Shown one piece after another: positions 34,400 through 43,321 of a stretch of DNA of 64,000 bases (position 1 is the first letter of the stretch; each line of letters begins with the position of its first letter). Position numbers and translations under genes: made by a program. Origin of the DNA: Ruania rhizosphaerae (GTDB lineage: Bacteria > Actinomycetota > Actinomycetes > Actinomycetales > Beutenbergiaceae); assembly GCF_009805705.1 (NCBI RefSeq), contig NZ_VSMB01000010.1:101220-165219 (forward strand), written 5' to 3'. Under the pieces are notes generated by a model that was not told the origin of the DNA, did no database searches, and worked only from the letters and a program-made list of their open reading frames with translations.

Positions 34400-35155
34400 G
34401 TGAGCACACAGCCACGCGCCGTCGTGACCGGCGCGTCCACCGGAATCGGGGCCGCCACGGTGGCCGAGCTACGCAGTCGGGGCTACGCCGTCGTGGCGAC
34501 TGCCCGGCGTGAGGATCGCCTGCAGGCGCTGGCCGAGGAGACCGGCTGCGAGTACGTGACTGCCGATCTCACCGACGCTGACGACGTCGCCCGCCTGGCG
34601 GCCACGGTGGCCGCAGGTGGTCCCCTGACAGCTTTGGTGAACAACGCCGGCGGAGCTCGAGGGGTAGATCCGGTCGAACGCGGCGACGTAGCCGACTGGG
34701 AGGAGATGTACCGTATCAACGTGCTCTCCACGCTGCGGGTGACGCAGGCACTGTTGCCGGCACTGCGGGCTGACGGCGGGGGAGACGTGCTCGTGCTGAC
34801 TTCCACCGCTGCGCATGACACCTACCCGGGCGGTGGCGGGTACGTGGCCGCCAAGCACGCCGAACGGATCATCGCCAACACCCTCCGGCTCGAGCTCAAC
34901 GGCGAACCGATCCGGGTGATCGAGATCGCGCCCGGCATGGTCAGGACCGAGGAGTTCTCCCTCAACCGCCTCGGTGACGCCGGTGCAGCCGACGCCGTCT
35001 ACGAGGGTGTGGAGAATCCGCTCACGGCCGACGACATCGCCGATGCCATCGCCTGGACCCTCACCCGGCCGCGGCACGTGAACATCGACTCCATGACGAT
35101 CCGCCCGGTGGCACAGGCCTCCAGCACGCAGGTAGCCCGGCACACCGGGCTCTGA
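34400..35155 (+). CDS. Short-chain dehydrogenase/reductase
   Basis: A 251-residue classical SDR from GTG 34400 (VSTQPRAVVTG). It has the cofactor motif TGASTGIG, the structural NNAGG, catalytic Ser in VLTSTAAH and Tyr-x3-Lys in YVAAK. Arg residues after beta-2 (TARRED) favour NADP(H). It is closest in style to the YdfG/serine 3-dehydrogenase group, so a hydroxy-acid or 3-hydroxypropionate-type substrate is possible but not shown. Stands alone after the secreted protein gene, 31 bases away. Confidence 0.85.
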   Translation: MSTQPRAVVTGASTGIGAATVAELRSRGYAVVATARREDRLQALAEETGCEYVTADLTDADDVARLAATVAAGGPLTALVNNAGGARGVDPVERGDVADWEEMYRINVLSTLRVTQALLPALRADGGGDVLVLTSTAAHDTYPGGGGYVAAKHAERIIANTLRLELNGEPIRVIEIAPGMVRTEEFSLNRLGDAGAADAVYEGVENPLTADDIADAIAWTLTRPRHVNIDSMTIRPVAQASSTQVARHTGL

Positions 35156-35193
35156 GAACGCCCGCTCTGAACACGCTTGCTCTGAGGTGTCAG
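35149..35193. repeat. Imperfect 15-bp tandem repeat at the SDR 3' end
   Basis: Three copies beginning GCTCTGA at 35149, 35164 and 35179, period 15. The first contains the SDR stop codon, so loss of that stop would add short repeats to the protein. Confidence 0.55.
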
Positions 35194-35208
35194 CGCTCGG
35201 CCACCTCA
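35183..35208. terminator. Hairpin between convergent SDR and GDPD genes
   Basis: TGAGGTG (35183-35189) and CACCTCA (35202-35208) form a 7-bp stem with a 12-base loop; the right arm includes the GDPD stop codon. No T-tract. Confidence 0.4.
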
Positions 35209-35982
35209 GTGATCCCTTGCCAGCACCCGCAGTGCGGTCGCCGGGTCGTCGGTGCACAGCGCATCCGCTCCCAGGTCAGCGATCTCGCCCATCCGGTCCG
35301 GGTCGTTCACGGTCCACACCCACGCCTCGAGCCCGCGGGACCGGATCGTCTGCACATCGCCCGCCGTCAGGTTGCGCTCCCACACCGACACCCCGCCTGA
35401 GCCTGTACGCAGCGCGAAGGCGACGGCGTCCTCCAACGTCCCGACCCGTTCCAGCATCTCGGCCACGGTGGCCTCCGCCTCCGGTCGGTGAGCACGGACC
35501 TGAGCGAGCAGCTCGGACTCGTTCCCCTCATGCCCGAGGCTCAGCGGGTACGCCGCCAGACCCGGCACCAGGTCGGTCAGGCGGGCGAGCGCCTGCCAGT
35601 GCCCTCCGGAGGCGAACCAGTGCACCTGCGGGTGGTGCGCCGTCACGGTGGCTACGGCATCGATCGCGGTCGGATCCTTGATCTCGACATTGACCACGGC
35701 CGCCGACCCGACGAGGTCCAGCACTTCGTCCAGAGTCGGCACATGCTCCCCGCCACCGGCGTCCACCCGTGCCAGCTCCGCCTCACTGCGAGCCCCCACA
35801 GGTCCGGTGACTGAGGTGGTCCGGTCCAGCGTGTCGTCGTGAATCACCACCGGCACCCCGTCGGCGCTCAGGTGCACGTCCAGCTCGACGCCCTCCACCC
35901 CGAGTTCCAGCGCCCGGGAGAACGCGGCGAGGGTGTTCTCCGGCAGTTCTGCACTGGCACCCCGGTGGGCGTAGATCTTCAC
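35206..35982 (-). CDS. Glycerophosphodiester phosphodiesterase
   Basis: Hydrolyses glycerophosphodiesters to glycerol 3-phosphate and an alcohol. The 258-residue protein from GTG 35982 (VKIYAHRGASAELPENT) has catalytic His-Arg at residues 6-7, Glu16, the metal pair in ELDVHLS and His47 in VVIHDD, a complete GDPD active site. No signal peptide, so cytoplasmic. A GGAGG ribosome site precedes the GTG. The much longer open frame upstream is a shadow. Confidence 0.93.
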   Translation of the reverse strand: MKIYAHRGASAELPENTLAAFSRALELGVEGVELDVHLSADGVPVVIHDDTLDRTTSVTGPVGARSEAELARVDAGGGEHVPTLDEVLDLVGSAAVVNVEIKDPTAIDAVATVTAHHPQVHWFASGGHWQALARLTDLVPGLAAYPLSLGHEGNESELLAQVRAHRPEAEATVAEMLERVGTLEDAVAFALRTGSGGVSVWERNLTAGDVQTIRSRGLEAWVWTVNDPDRMGEIADLGADALCTDDPATALRVLARDH

Positions 35983-36115
35983 GCTGGATACCCTCCTCGT
36001 CGGCGACCGCGAGAGCGCGGCCCACCTCGACAGGGTAGATCGGCCGGGTGCCGACCGGGTGAACGTGGCGCGAACAGTCGCGGACCGAAGCGACCAGGCC
36101 CGAACCGGAAATCCG

Positions 36116-36144
36116 GTGACCGGACGTGGTGAGGTCGATACGGT
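36116..36144 (+). promoter_or_regulatory. Leaderless promoter of the GNAT gene
   Basis: GTGACC (36116-36121), 17 bases, then TACGGT (36139-36144), which ends 6 bases before ATG 36151. Both hexamers fit a housekeeping actinobacterial promoter, and no ribosome site is present. Confidence 0.55.
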
Positions 36145-36150
36145 CTGCGG

Positions 36151-36840
36151 ATGGACGCCGTCCCTCCACGCCCTGCGCAGACTGTGCTCTGGCCACCCGC
36201 CGGTCTGCGGGTGCATGCCGGTGATCTGGAACTGCGCTACCTCGACGACGAACTCCTCGTGGACCTGGCCGAGCTCGCCTCTCGCGGCGTGCACGCACCG
36301 GGGGCGATGCCGTTCATGGTGCCCTGGACCCGGGGCACGCCGGAGGAGGTCGCGCGCAGTGTGCTGCGTTACCAGTGGCAGGCACGGGCGCAGATGAGAC
36401 CGGATGCCTGGGGGTTGGAGCTGGCGGTGCTGCATCGGGGTGCTCCGGTCGGGATCCAGGCGGTCGGTGGGACGGATGTGCCGACCACTCGTGTGCTCGG
36501 CACCGGCTCCTGGCTGGGCCGGGAACACCAGGGGCAGGGGATCGGCACCCGGATGCGCGCGCTGGTGCTGCACCTGGCCTTCGACGGCTTCGGCGCGGAT
36601 GTCGCGCGCACCGAGGCGTGGGTGGACAACGCCGCCTCGAACGGCGTGTCCCGGCGGCTCGGGTACCGCGAGAACGGGTGCAGCCGCGAGGTCCGGGAAG
36701 GAGCCGCCGTCGAGCACCGTGCCTACCGCCTCGACCGGGCGGACTGGGAAGCGCACCGGGTCGCCCACCCCGAACTCCACCCGGATGAGGTGACGTACGA
36801 GGGACTGGACGCCCTCCGGGACTTCCTGCACCTCACCTGA
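36151..36840 (+). CDS. GNAT-family N-acetyltransferase
   Basis: A 229-residue acetyltransferase of the RimJ/RimL type. The acetyl-CoA loop is visible in GREHQGQGIGTRMRALVLHLAFDG (about 130-153, in part), followed by NAASNGVSRRLGY, the usual C-terminal motif. Substrate unknown; N-terminal or small-molecule amine acetylation is typical. Start at ATG 36151 is supported by a leaderless promoter. It is followed by a hairpin and the accD operon. Confidence 0.85.
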   Translation: MDAVPPRPAQTVLWPPAGLRVHAGDLELRYLDDELLVDLAELASRGVHAPGAMPFMVPWTRGTPEEVARSVLRYQWQARAQMRPDAWGLELAVLHRGAPVGIQAVGGTDVPTTRVLGTGSWLGREHQGQGIGTRMRALVLHLAFDGFGADVARTEAWVDNAASNGVSRRLGYRENGCSREVREGAAVEHRAYRLDRADWEAHRVAHPELHPDEVTYEGLDALRDFLHLT

Positions 36841-36887
36841 ACTGCCGTTCTCACGCGGTGGACTGAGGTCGGCCGTGGCATCCTGAG

Positions 36888-36908
36888 GCTGCGGGCGACC
36901 CCCGCAGC
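36888..36908 (+). promoter_or_regulatory. Perfect 8-bp hairpin before accD
   Basis: GCTGCGGG (36888-36895) and CCCGCAGC (36901-36908) around CGACC. It ends 3 bases before the accD ribosome site AAAGGAG, so it could terminate the GNAT transcript or affect accD translation. Confidence 0.4.
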
Positions 36909-36922
36909 ACAAAGGAGAGTCG

Positions 36923-38539
36923 ATGACGATTCTGGCCAGCGCCGCAGACCCGGCGAGCTCGGAGTTCACCGCCAATGACGCGACCCAGCGCGCCCTTGCG
37001 GCCGAGCTGACCGAACGGCTCGCCACGGTAGCCCGCGGGGGGCCGGAGCGGTCTCGGCAGCGGCACACCGACCGGGGCAAGCTGCTGCCGCGGGATCGGA
37101 TCACCACCCTGCTCGACCCCGGCAGCCCGTTCCTGGAGATCGCGCCACTGGCGGCCTGGGATCTCTACGACGGTGAATGCCCGGCTGCCGGAGTGGTCGC
37201 CGGCATCGGCATGGTCCACGGCAGGCAAGTGCTCGTGATCGCCAACGACGCCACCGTCAAGGGCGGCACCTACTACCCACTCACGGTCAAGAAGCACCTG
37301 CGCGCCCAGCAGATCGCCCTGGAGAACCGGCTCCCGTGCCTGTACCTCGTGGACTCGGGCGGCGCCTACCTGCCGATGCAGGACGAGGTCTTTCCCGATG
37401 AGCAGCACTTCGGGCGCATCTTCGCCAACCAGGCCCGCATGTCCGCCGCCGGGATCCCGCAGCTGGCCGCCGTGCTCGGGTCCTGCACCGCCGGCGGCGC
37501 CTATGTGCCCGCCATGAGCGACGAGACCGTGATCGTCCGCGGCCAGGGCACCATCTTCCTCGGCGGCCCACCGCTGGTGAAGGCGGCGATCGGTGAGGAG
37601 GTGACGGCTGAGGAACTCGGCGGCGGGGAACTGCACGCCCGCACCTCCGGGGTGGTGGACCACCTGGCTGACGACGACGCCCACGCCCTGCGGATCCTGC
37701 GCGACATCGTCGCCACCCTGCCGCCACCGCCACCGCGGGTGTGGGACGTCGCACCACCGCGAGAACCCGCAGTGCGGGCCGAAGAGATCTACGGGGTGGC
37801 GCCCACCGACCTGCAGGCGGCCAGCGACCCACGCGAGGTCATCGCCCGTCTCGTGGACGGCTCCGAACTGCGGGAGTTCAAGGCCACCTACGGCACCACC
37901 CTCGTGACCGGCTTCGCCCGCATCCACGGTCATCGGGTGGGCATCGTGGCCAATGACGGCGTGCTGCTGAGCGAGTCGGCACTCAAGGGCGCCCACTTCA
38001 TCGAGCTGTGCGACCAGCGCGGCATCCCGCTGCTGTTCCTGCAGAACATCTCGGGCTTCCTCGTGGGCCGCGAGGCCGAAGCGGGCGGTATCGCTAAACA
38101 CGGCGCGAAGATGGTCACCGCCGTGGCCACCACCCGGGTACCGAAACTGACCGTGATCACCGGCGGATCCTTCGGTGCCGGCAACTATTCCATGTGCGGA
38201 CGTGCCTACGGGCCCCGGTTCCTGTGGATGTGGCCCGGGGCGCGGATCTCGGTGATGGGCGGACGTCAGGCCGCCGCCGTACTGGGGACGGTGCGCGCCG
38301 ACCAGGCCGCTTCCCGCGGCGAGGACTGGCCCGCCCACGAGCGGGAGGCGTTCGAGGCACCGATCCGTGAACAGTACGAGCGTCAGGGCAACCCGTACTA
38401 CGCCACCGCGCGGCTGTGGGACGACGGCATCATCGACCCCGCCCAGACTCGCACCGTGCTCGGGCTTGCCCTGGACGTGTGCTCGCGTGCGCCGCTGCCC
38501 GATCTGTCCGAATCTCGCTTCGGCATGTTCCGGATGTGA
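36923..38539 (+). CDS. accD1: Acyl-CoA carboxylase carboxyltransferase (beta) subunit, methylcrotonyl-CoA type
   Basis: Transfers CO2 from carboxybiotin to an acyl-CoA. The 538-residue protein has the paired crotonase-like N- and C-domains, with [26 protein letters not shown] in the first and [41 protein letters not shown] (each in part) in the second, as in methylcrotonyl-CoA carboxylase beta. A clear AAAGGAG precedes the ATG. First gene of accD-accA-fadE-maoC-citE, the same order as M. tuberculosis Rv2502c-Rv2498c. Leucine degradation is the likely role. Confidence 0.92.
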   Translation: MTILASAADPASSEFTANDATQRALAAELTERLATVARGGPERSRQRHTDRGKLLPRDRITTLLDPGSPFLEIAPLAAWDLYDGECPAAGVVAGIGMVHGRQVLVIANDATVKGGTYYPLTVKKHLRAQQIALENRLPCLYLVDSGGAYLPMQDEVFPDEQHFGRIFANQARMSAAGIPQLAAVLGSCTAGGAYVPAMSDETVIVRGQGTIFLGGPPLVKAAIGEEVTAEELGGGELHARTSGVVDHLADDDAHALRILRDIVATLPPPPPRVWDVAPPREPAVRAEEIYGVAPTDLQAASDPREVIARLVDGSELREFKATYGTTLVTGFARIHGHRVGIVANDGVLLSESALKGAHFIELCDQRGIPLLFLQNISGFLVGREAEAGGIAKHGAKMVTAVATTRVPKLTVITGGSFGAGNYSMCGRAYGPRFLWMWPGARISVMGGRQAAAVLGTVRADQAASRGEDWPAHEREAFEAPIREQYERQGNPYYATARLWDDGIIDPAQTRTVLGLALDVCSRAPLPDLSESRFGMFRM

Positions 38540-38554
38540 AGGGAGCCGTCCTCC

Positions 38555-40549
38555 GTGTTCACGTCCGTCCTCATCGCCAACCGCGGCGAGATCGCCGTCC
38601 GCATTGCCCGCACGCTCCGGCGGATGGGAATCCGATCCGTCGCCGTGTACTCCGACCCCGACGACGGCGCAGCGCACGTCCGGGCCGCCGACCTCGCCGT
38701 CCGGATCGGACCCGCTCCGGCGGCACAGTCGTACCTGGATGTGGCCGCGATCATCGAGGCTGCGCGCCGGACCGGAGCCGAGGCCGTGCACCCCGGGTAC
38801 GGCTTCCTCAGCGAGAGCCCGGAGCTTGCGCGCGCCTGCGCCGACGCCGGGCTGGTGTTCATCGGGCCGGGCCAGGCGGCACTGGAACTGATGGGCAGCA
38901 AGATTCGGGCGAAGGCGCACGTCGCCGCGGCGGGGGTGCCGGTGATCGAGGGGGTCAGTGAACCGGACGAGGACCTCCTCACCGCAGCGGCGCACCTGGG
39001 CCCGCCCTTGCTCGTCAAACCCTCCGCGGGCGGCGGTGGGAAAGGGATGCAGGTTGTCCGCGACCTCGCCGATCTACCGGAGGCGCTCGCGACTGCCCGT
39101 CGCATCGCCCGTGCCGCCTTCGGGGACGAGGCGCTGCTGGTGGAACGGTTCGTCGACGCTCCCCGCCACATCGAGATCCAGGTGCTGGCCGACGCCCACG
39201 GCCACGTCCTCAGCCTGGGCGAGCGGGAGTGCTCGCTGCAGCGCCGCCATCAGAAGGTCATCGAGGAGGCTCCCTCACCGTTGCTGACCGAGACCACCCG
39301 GCAGCGGATGAGCGACGCCGCAGTCGCCGTGGCCGAGAGCGTGGGGTACGAAGGCGCCGGAACGGTGGAGTTCCTCGTGCCCGCCGCGGATCCGGACGCC
39401 TTCGCCTTCATGGAGATGAACACCCGCCTCCAGGTGGAGCACCCCGTCACCGAAGCGGTCACCGGTGTGGACCTGGTGGAGTGGCAGGTGCGCATCGCCG
39501 CCGGCGAAGCGCTCGATCCGGGCCTGGACCGGGCGGTCGACGGGCATGCGATCGAGGCACGGATCTACGCCGAACGTCCGGACTCCGGTTTCCTCCCGGC
39601 GACTGGAACCGCCGCGGTGGTGCGCTGGCCGGACGAGGTGCGCGTCGATCACGCGCTGGCGAAGGGCACCGTGGTCGGAACCGAGTACGACCCGATGCTG
39701 GCGAAGGTGATCGCCCACGCTGACACGCGTGCTGACGCCCTGGCGCGGCTGGACCGGGCGCTCGCGGACACGGTGATCTTCGGGATCGAGACGAATGTGG
39801 ACTACCTGCGGCGGCTGCTGGCCCACCCAGAGGTACGCACCGGCACCGCCGACACGACGTTGCTGGACGGACTCACCATGTCCCGGGAGCACACGCCGAA
39901 CGAGGCGCTGATCGCTGCAGCCCTGGCGCGGCATGCACACGCCTGGACGGACGAGCTCTGGCGCCGGCCGTCAGGATGGCGGCTGGGCGCCGACCAGCCC
40001 GTCATCTATGCCTTCGCTGCGGGCACAGTCGCAGTATCCGGTCCTCCCGAGCGCGCGCTCGTCGCGGTCGGGGACACAACCGACGGCCAGCAGCGACGCT
40101 GTGCCATATCTGGCACGGTGTTGCTGCGGGCCGTCAGTTCGTGCGCGCTGGTCCTCGACGGCATGAGCGCAGGTGTGGACGTGTTGCTCGAGCCGGCTGC
40201 CACCTGGGTGCGGTGGGATGGCCGGACGTGGGGTCTCGATCACCACGATCCGGACACGAGTACCGCGATGTCGGCTGGGGTGAGCGACCCGCAGCTGCGC
40301 ACCCCGATGCCGGGCACCGTGGTTGCCGTGCACGCCGCCACGGGCGACCGGGTCGAGGCAGGAGACCGCATCGTCACGGTCGAGGCGATGAAGATGGAGT
40401 ACCCACTGCGCGCCGGTCGCGCCGGTACGATCACCATCGACGTCGTCGTCGGTGACCAGGTCACATCCGGCCAGGTGCTCGCCGCCGTCACCGGCCCTGA
40501 GGGTTCACAAGACCCGCGAGGGCCGAGCGCAACGATCCACAAGATCTGA
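38555..40549 (+). CDS. accA1: Acyl-CoA carboxylase biotin carboxylase/carrier (alpha) subunit
   Basis: The 664-residue protein begins with the biotin carboxylase domain (FTSVLIANRGEIAVRIART; ATP-grasp with PSAGGGGKGM; ERECSLQRRHQKVIEE; EMNTRLQVEHPVTE) and ends with a biotinyl domain with the attachment Lys613 in VEAMKMEYP. It makes carboxybiotin for the beta subunit encoded 15 bases upstream. The GTG start has GAAGGGA ahead of it. Full length for methylcrotonyl-CoA carboxylase alpha. Confidence 0.94.
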   Translation: MFTSVLIANRGEIAVRIARTLRRMGIRSVAVYSDPDDGAAHVRAADLAVRIGPAPAAQSYLDVAAIIEAARRTGAEAVHPGYGFLSESPELARACADAGLVFIGPGQAALELMGSKIRAKAHVAAAGVPVIEGVSEPDEDLLTAAAHLGPPLLVKPSAGGGGKGMQVVRDLADLPEALATARRIARAAFGDEALLVERFVDAPRHIEIQVLADAHGHVLSLGERECSLQRRHQKVIEEAPSPLLTETTRQRMSDAAVAVAESVGYEGAGTVEFLVPAADPDAFAFMEMNTRLQVEHPVTEAVTGVDLVEWQVRIAAGEALDPGLDRAVDGHAIEARIYAERPDSGFLPATGTAAVVRWPDEVRVDHALAKGTVVGTEYDPMLAKVIAHADTRADALARLDRALADTVIFGIETNVDYLRRLLAHPEVRTGTADTTLLDGLTMSREHTPNEALIAAALARHAHAWTDELWRRPSGWRLGADQPVIYAFAAGTVAVSGPPERALVAVGDTTDGQQRRCAISGTVLLRAVSSCALVLDGMSAGVDVLLEPAATWVRWDGRTWGLDHHDPDTSTAMSAGVSDPQLRTPMPGTVVAVHAATGDRVEAGDRIVTVEAMKMEYPLRAGRAGTITIDVVVGDQVTSGQVLAAVTGPEGSQDPRGPSATIHKI

Positions 40550-40565
40550 CGAAGGAGTCACGCTC

Positions 40566-41750
40566 ATGCCGTACGGCTTCACCCCCGAGCACCTCGCGCT
40601 CGCCGAGAAGGTCCGCACGTTCGCCGATACCGTGGTGCGCCCCGCCGCCTACGACTGGGACACCCGGCGGGAACTGCCGCTGGACGTCATTGCCGAGATG
40701 GGCCGGATGGGGCTCTTCGGGCTTCCCCTGCCGCCGGAGTTCGGGGGCACCGGCGCCGACTACACCGCGTTCTGCCTCGCCGTGGAGCAGATCGCCCGTG
40801 TCGACCAGTCCCTCGCCGTCACCCTCGAGGCCGGGATCGGACTCGGTGCCATGCCGGTGCTGCGGTTCGGCACCGAGGAGCAGAAGCGGCAGTGGTTGCC
40901 CAGCCTCGCCACCGGGCAGGCGCTCGCCGCTTTCGGACTCACCGAAGCCGGTTCCGGTTCAGACGCCAGCGGCACGCGCACCACCGCTGATCTCGTCGGT
41001 GGTGAGTGGGTGCTCAATGGCTCCAAGCAGTTCATCACCAACTCCGGAACGCCGATCACCACGCTCGTCACCATCACGGCTGTCACCGGTGAGCGCACGC
41101 GCGACGACGGCACCCGGGTACCGGAGCTCTCGGCCTTCCTCGTGCCCGTCCCCAGCGAGGGACTGGCCGTCGGACCCGCCTACGACAAGGTCGGCTGGCA
41201 CACCTCCGACACCCATCCCCTCACGCTCACCGATGTCCACATTCCCGAGGAGAGTCTGCTCGGCGAGCGCGGCCGCGGGTACGCCTATGCCGTCACCTGC
41301 CTCGACGAGGGCCGTATCGCTTTCGCCGCACTCTGCACCGGCGCTGCCCAAGGATGCCTGGAAGAGGCGATCCGGCACAGCCACGAACGGCAGGTCTTCG
41401 GACGAGCGCTGGAGGACAACCAGCACGTGGCTTTCATGATCGCCAGGATGCAGGCACGCGTGCACACCGCCCGGCTCGCGTGGGTGGAGGCGGCCCGGCT
41501 GATGGACACGGGGGTGCGGTTCAAGATGGCCGCCTCGCTCGCCAAGCTCGTCGGTGCCGAGGCTGCCGTGGCCAACGCTCACGATGCCTCGCAGATCTTC
41601 GGCGGCTACGGTTTCCTCAACGAGAACCTCGTGGCCCGGCACTACCGGGACGCGAAAGTGCTGGAGGTCGGTGAAGGCACCACCGAGGTCCAGCTCGCAG
41701 TGATCGCCCGTGAACTGGGGTTGACCGGCGCGGGCCTGACCCGCCGATAG
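40566..41750 (+). CDS. Acyl-CoA dehydrogenase, isovaleryl-CoA dehydrogenase-like
   Basis: FAD-dependent dehydrogenase of 394 residues from ATG 40566, with GAAGGAG upstream. Motifs AFGLTEAGSGSDASGTRT, the RQVFGR substrate-binding stretch and EGTTEVQ (Glu370) near the C-terminus are present. Its position after the carboxylase genes matches fadE19 of mycobacteria and suggests it makes 3-methylcrotonyl-CoA (or another branched enoyl-CoA) from isovaleryl-CoA. Exact chain preference cannot be told. Confidence 0.9.
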   Translation: MPYGFTPEHLALAEKVRTFADTVVRPAAYDWDTRRELPLDVIAEMGRMGLFGLPLPPEFGGTGADYTAFCLAVEQIARVDQSLAVTLEAGIGLGAMPVLRFGTEEQKRQWLPSLATGQALAAFGLTEAGSGSDASGTRTTADLVGGEWVLNGSKQFITNSGTPITTLVTITAVTGERTRDDGTRVPELSAFLVPVPSEGLAVGPAYDKVGWHTSDTHPLTLTDVHIPEESLLGERGRGYAYAVTCLDEGRIAFAALCTGAAQGCLEEAIRHSHERQVFGRALEDNQHVAFMIARMQARVHTARLAWVEAARLMDTGVRFKMAASLAKLVGAEAAVANAHDASQIFGGYGFLNENLVARHYRDAKVLEVGEGTTEVQLAVIARELGLTGAGLTRR

Positions 41751-41787
41751 CACCGGCCCGCTCGGCGACAGCGAGAGAGGGAGAACG

Positions 41788-42324
41788 ATGGACACCCAGC
41801 CTGCGGAGCCGCTGCGCGAGGAGGTCCAGCGTGGCAAATACCTCGACGAGCTCGAGCTCGGGGTGCGCTACCGGCACGCCCCGGGCCGGACCATCACCGA
41901 GGCCGATGACGTGCTGTTCACCACCGCCACGATGAACCCACAAGCCCTGCACCTGGACGCCGCCTGGTGCGCGACGCAGCCGTTCGGCCGCCCGGTGGTG
42001 AACTCGATGTTCACCCTTGCCACAGTGGTGGGCCTCTCGGTCGGGCATCTCACCCAGGGCACGACCGTCGCCAACCTTGGCTTCGAGCACGTACGGTTCC
42101 CGGCCCCGATGTTCCACGGCGACACCCTCTATGCGCAGACGGTGGTGCTCGAGACCCGTGCTTCGGCCAGCAGGCCGGGGCAGGGCATCGCCCGGCTCGA
42201 GCACACCGGTCGCAACCAGGACGGCGTCATCACCGTCGTCGCGGTGCGCTCGGCGCTCATGTGGTACCGCCAGGCTCATGAGGGACGCGCGGGCGGCGGG
42301 AACGCTGGGGGTGAGCGCTCATGA
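41788..42324 (+). CDS. MaoC-family enoyl-CoA hydratase, Rv2499c-like
   Basis: A 178-residue hot-dog-fold hydratase with the MaoC pattern GRTITEADDVLFTTATMNPQALHLD, where Asp and His of the active site lie about 38-56. GAGAGGGAGAACG gives a good ribosome site. In the mycobacterial cluster the equivalent protein has been reported to hydrate itaconyl-CoA and methylglutaconyl-CoA, feeding the lyase encoded next. Here the four-base overlap with citE supports the same partnership. Confidence 0.87.
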   Translation: MDTQPAEPLREEVQRGKYLDELELGVRYRHAPGRTITEADDVLFTTATMNPQALHLDAAWCATQPFGRPVVNSMFTLATVVGLSVGHLTQGTTVANLGFEHVRFPAPMFHGDTLYAQTVVLETRASASRPGQGIARLEHTGRNQDGVITVVAVRSALMWYRQAHEGRAGGGNAGGERS

Positions 42325-43181
42325 CGGCGCCAGGGCCCGCGAGGTCCGCAGCGGATCTGCCCGGACCTGCCCTGCTGTTCTGCCCCGCCGACCGACCCGA
42401 CCGGTTCACGAAGGCGGCCGAGCGCGCAGACGGGGTGATCCTCGACCTGGAGGATGCCGTGGCTGCCGACGCCCGGGCGGCTGCGCGGCGTGCGCTCGAG
42501 GCGCACCCACTCGATCCCGACCGCACCATCGTCCGGGTGAACGCGGCGGACTCACCGGAGCATGAGGCCGACGTGGACGCGGTCCGTCGTGCCGGATACC
42601 GGCGGGTGATGCTCGCCAAGGCCTGCAGCCCTGCCGACCTGACCGGGCTCGAGGGCCTGCAGGTGATCGCCCTGTGCGAGACGGCGCGCGGCGTGCTCGT
42701 GGCCCCCGAGATGGCCGCCGAGGACTCGGTGGTCGGCCTGATGTGGGGCGCCGAGGACCTGATGGCCTCCCTCGGGGGCACCTCCAGCCGATTCTCCGTC
42801 TCCACCTCCGGTGTGGCGGCACCCTATCGGCCGGTCGCACGTCACGCCCGGTCCCGGGTGCTGCTCGCCGCGGGCGCCTACGGCAAGGCTGCCATCGACG
42901 CCGTCCATCTCGACCTCGACGACCTCGTGGGGCTGCGCGGCGAGGCAGAGGACGCCGCCGCCTCCGGGTTCGCCGCCACAGCCTGCCTGCACCCGCAGCA
43001 GGTGCCCGTCGTCCGCGAGGCCTACCACCCCGACGCTGCCCGGGTGCGGTGGGCGCGGGAGGTGATGGCCGCCGTCGGGGAGCGTGGGGGCGTGCAACGC
43101 CACGGCAGCCAGATGGTGGACGAACCCCTGCTCGCCCAGGCGCGCGCTGTGCTGCGCCGCGCCGGAGAGGAACTCCCGTGA
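42321..43181 (+). CDS. citE: HpcH/HpaI-family (CitE-like) beta-hydroxyacyl-CoA lyase
   Basis: A 286-residue TIM-barrel lyase. Family features are ALLFCPADRPDRFTKAAERADGVILDLEDAV (in part, Asp and Glu for Mg2+), VRVNA, and GAEDLMASLGG. Homologue Rv2498c of M. tuberculosis was reported to cleave (S)-citramalyl-CoA and (R)-HMG-CoA, serving itaconate and leucine breakdown. Stand-alone CitE without citDF fits this and not citrate lyase. ATGA overlap with maoC. A 44-codon frame begins in its stop codon. Confidence 0.88.
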   Translation: MTAPGPARSAADLPGPALLFCPADRPDRFTKAAERADGVILDLEDAVAADARAAARRALEAHPLDPDRTIVRVNAADSPEHEADVDAVRRAGYRRVMLAKACSPADLTGLEGLQVIALCETARGVLVAPEMAAEDSVVGLMWGAEDLMASLGGTSSRFSVSTSGVAAPYRPVARHARSRVLLAAGAYGKAAIDAVHLDLDDLVGLRGEAEDAAASGFAATACLHPQQVPVVREAYHPDAARVRWAREVMAAVGERGGVQRHGSQMVDEPLLAQARAVLRRAGEELP

Positions 43182-43312
43182 CCAGCCCGCCCCTGACCAC
43201 CGTCACCATCTCCTCTCCGGCGCCCGGCCGGCAGCCACCGGAGGACGTGCGCGTGTGCCTTGATCTGCACCGATACCCGGTCTGTCTGTGGATCTGCGCG
43301 TCGCGCACCTAG
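43178..43312 (+). CDS. Possible small ORF, 44 residues, coupled to citE
   Basis: GTGA overlap of four bases with the citE stop, then 44 codons (VTSPPLTTVTISS...), ending VCLWICASRT. The architecture copies the operon's other couplings, but the frame is short, has no recognisable domain, and its end meets the -10 of the next gene. May be chance. Confidence 0.2.
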   Translation: MTSPPLTTVTISSPAPGRQPPEDVRVCLDLHRYPVCLWICASRT

Positions 43313-43315
43313 GGT
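43310..43315 (+). promoter_or_regulatory. Candidate leaderless -10 of the NYN gene
   Basis: TAGGGT ends 6 bases before ATG 43322, the same spacing and hexamer as at galE (53847). No ribosome site is present. Confidence 0.5.
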
Positions 43316-43321
43316 GGTGTC

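Noticed and set aside
36851..38995. Minus-strand open frame of 714 codons opposite accD and accA
   Set aside because: No recognisable domain, low-complexity composition, and it crosses two well-supported genes.
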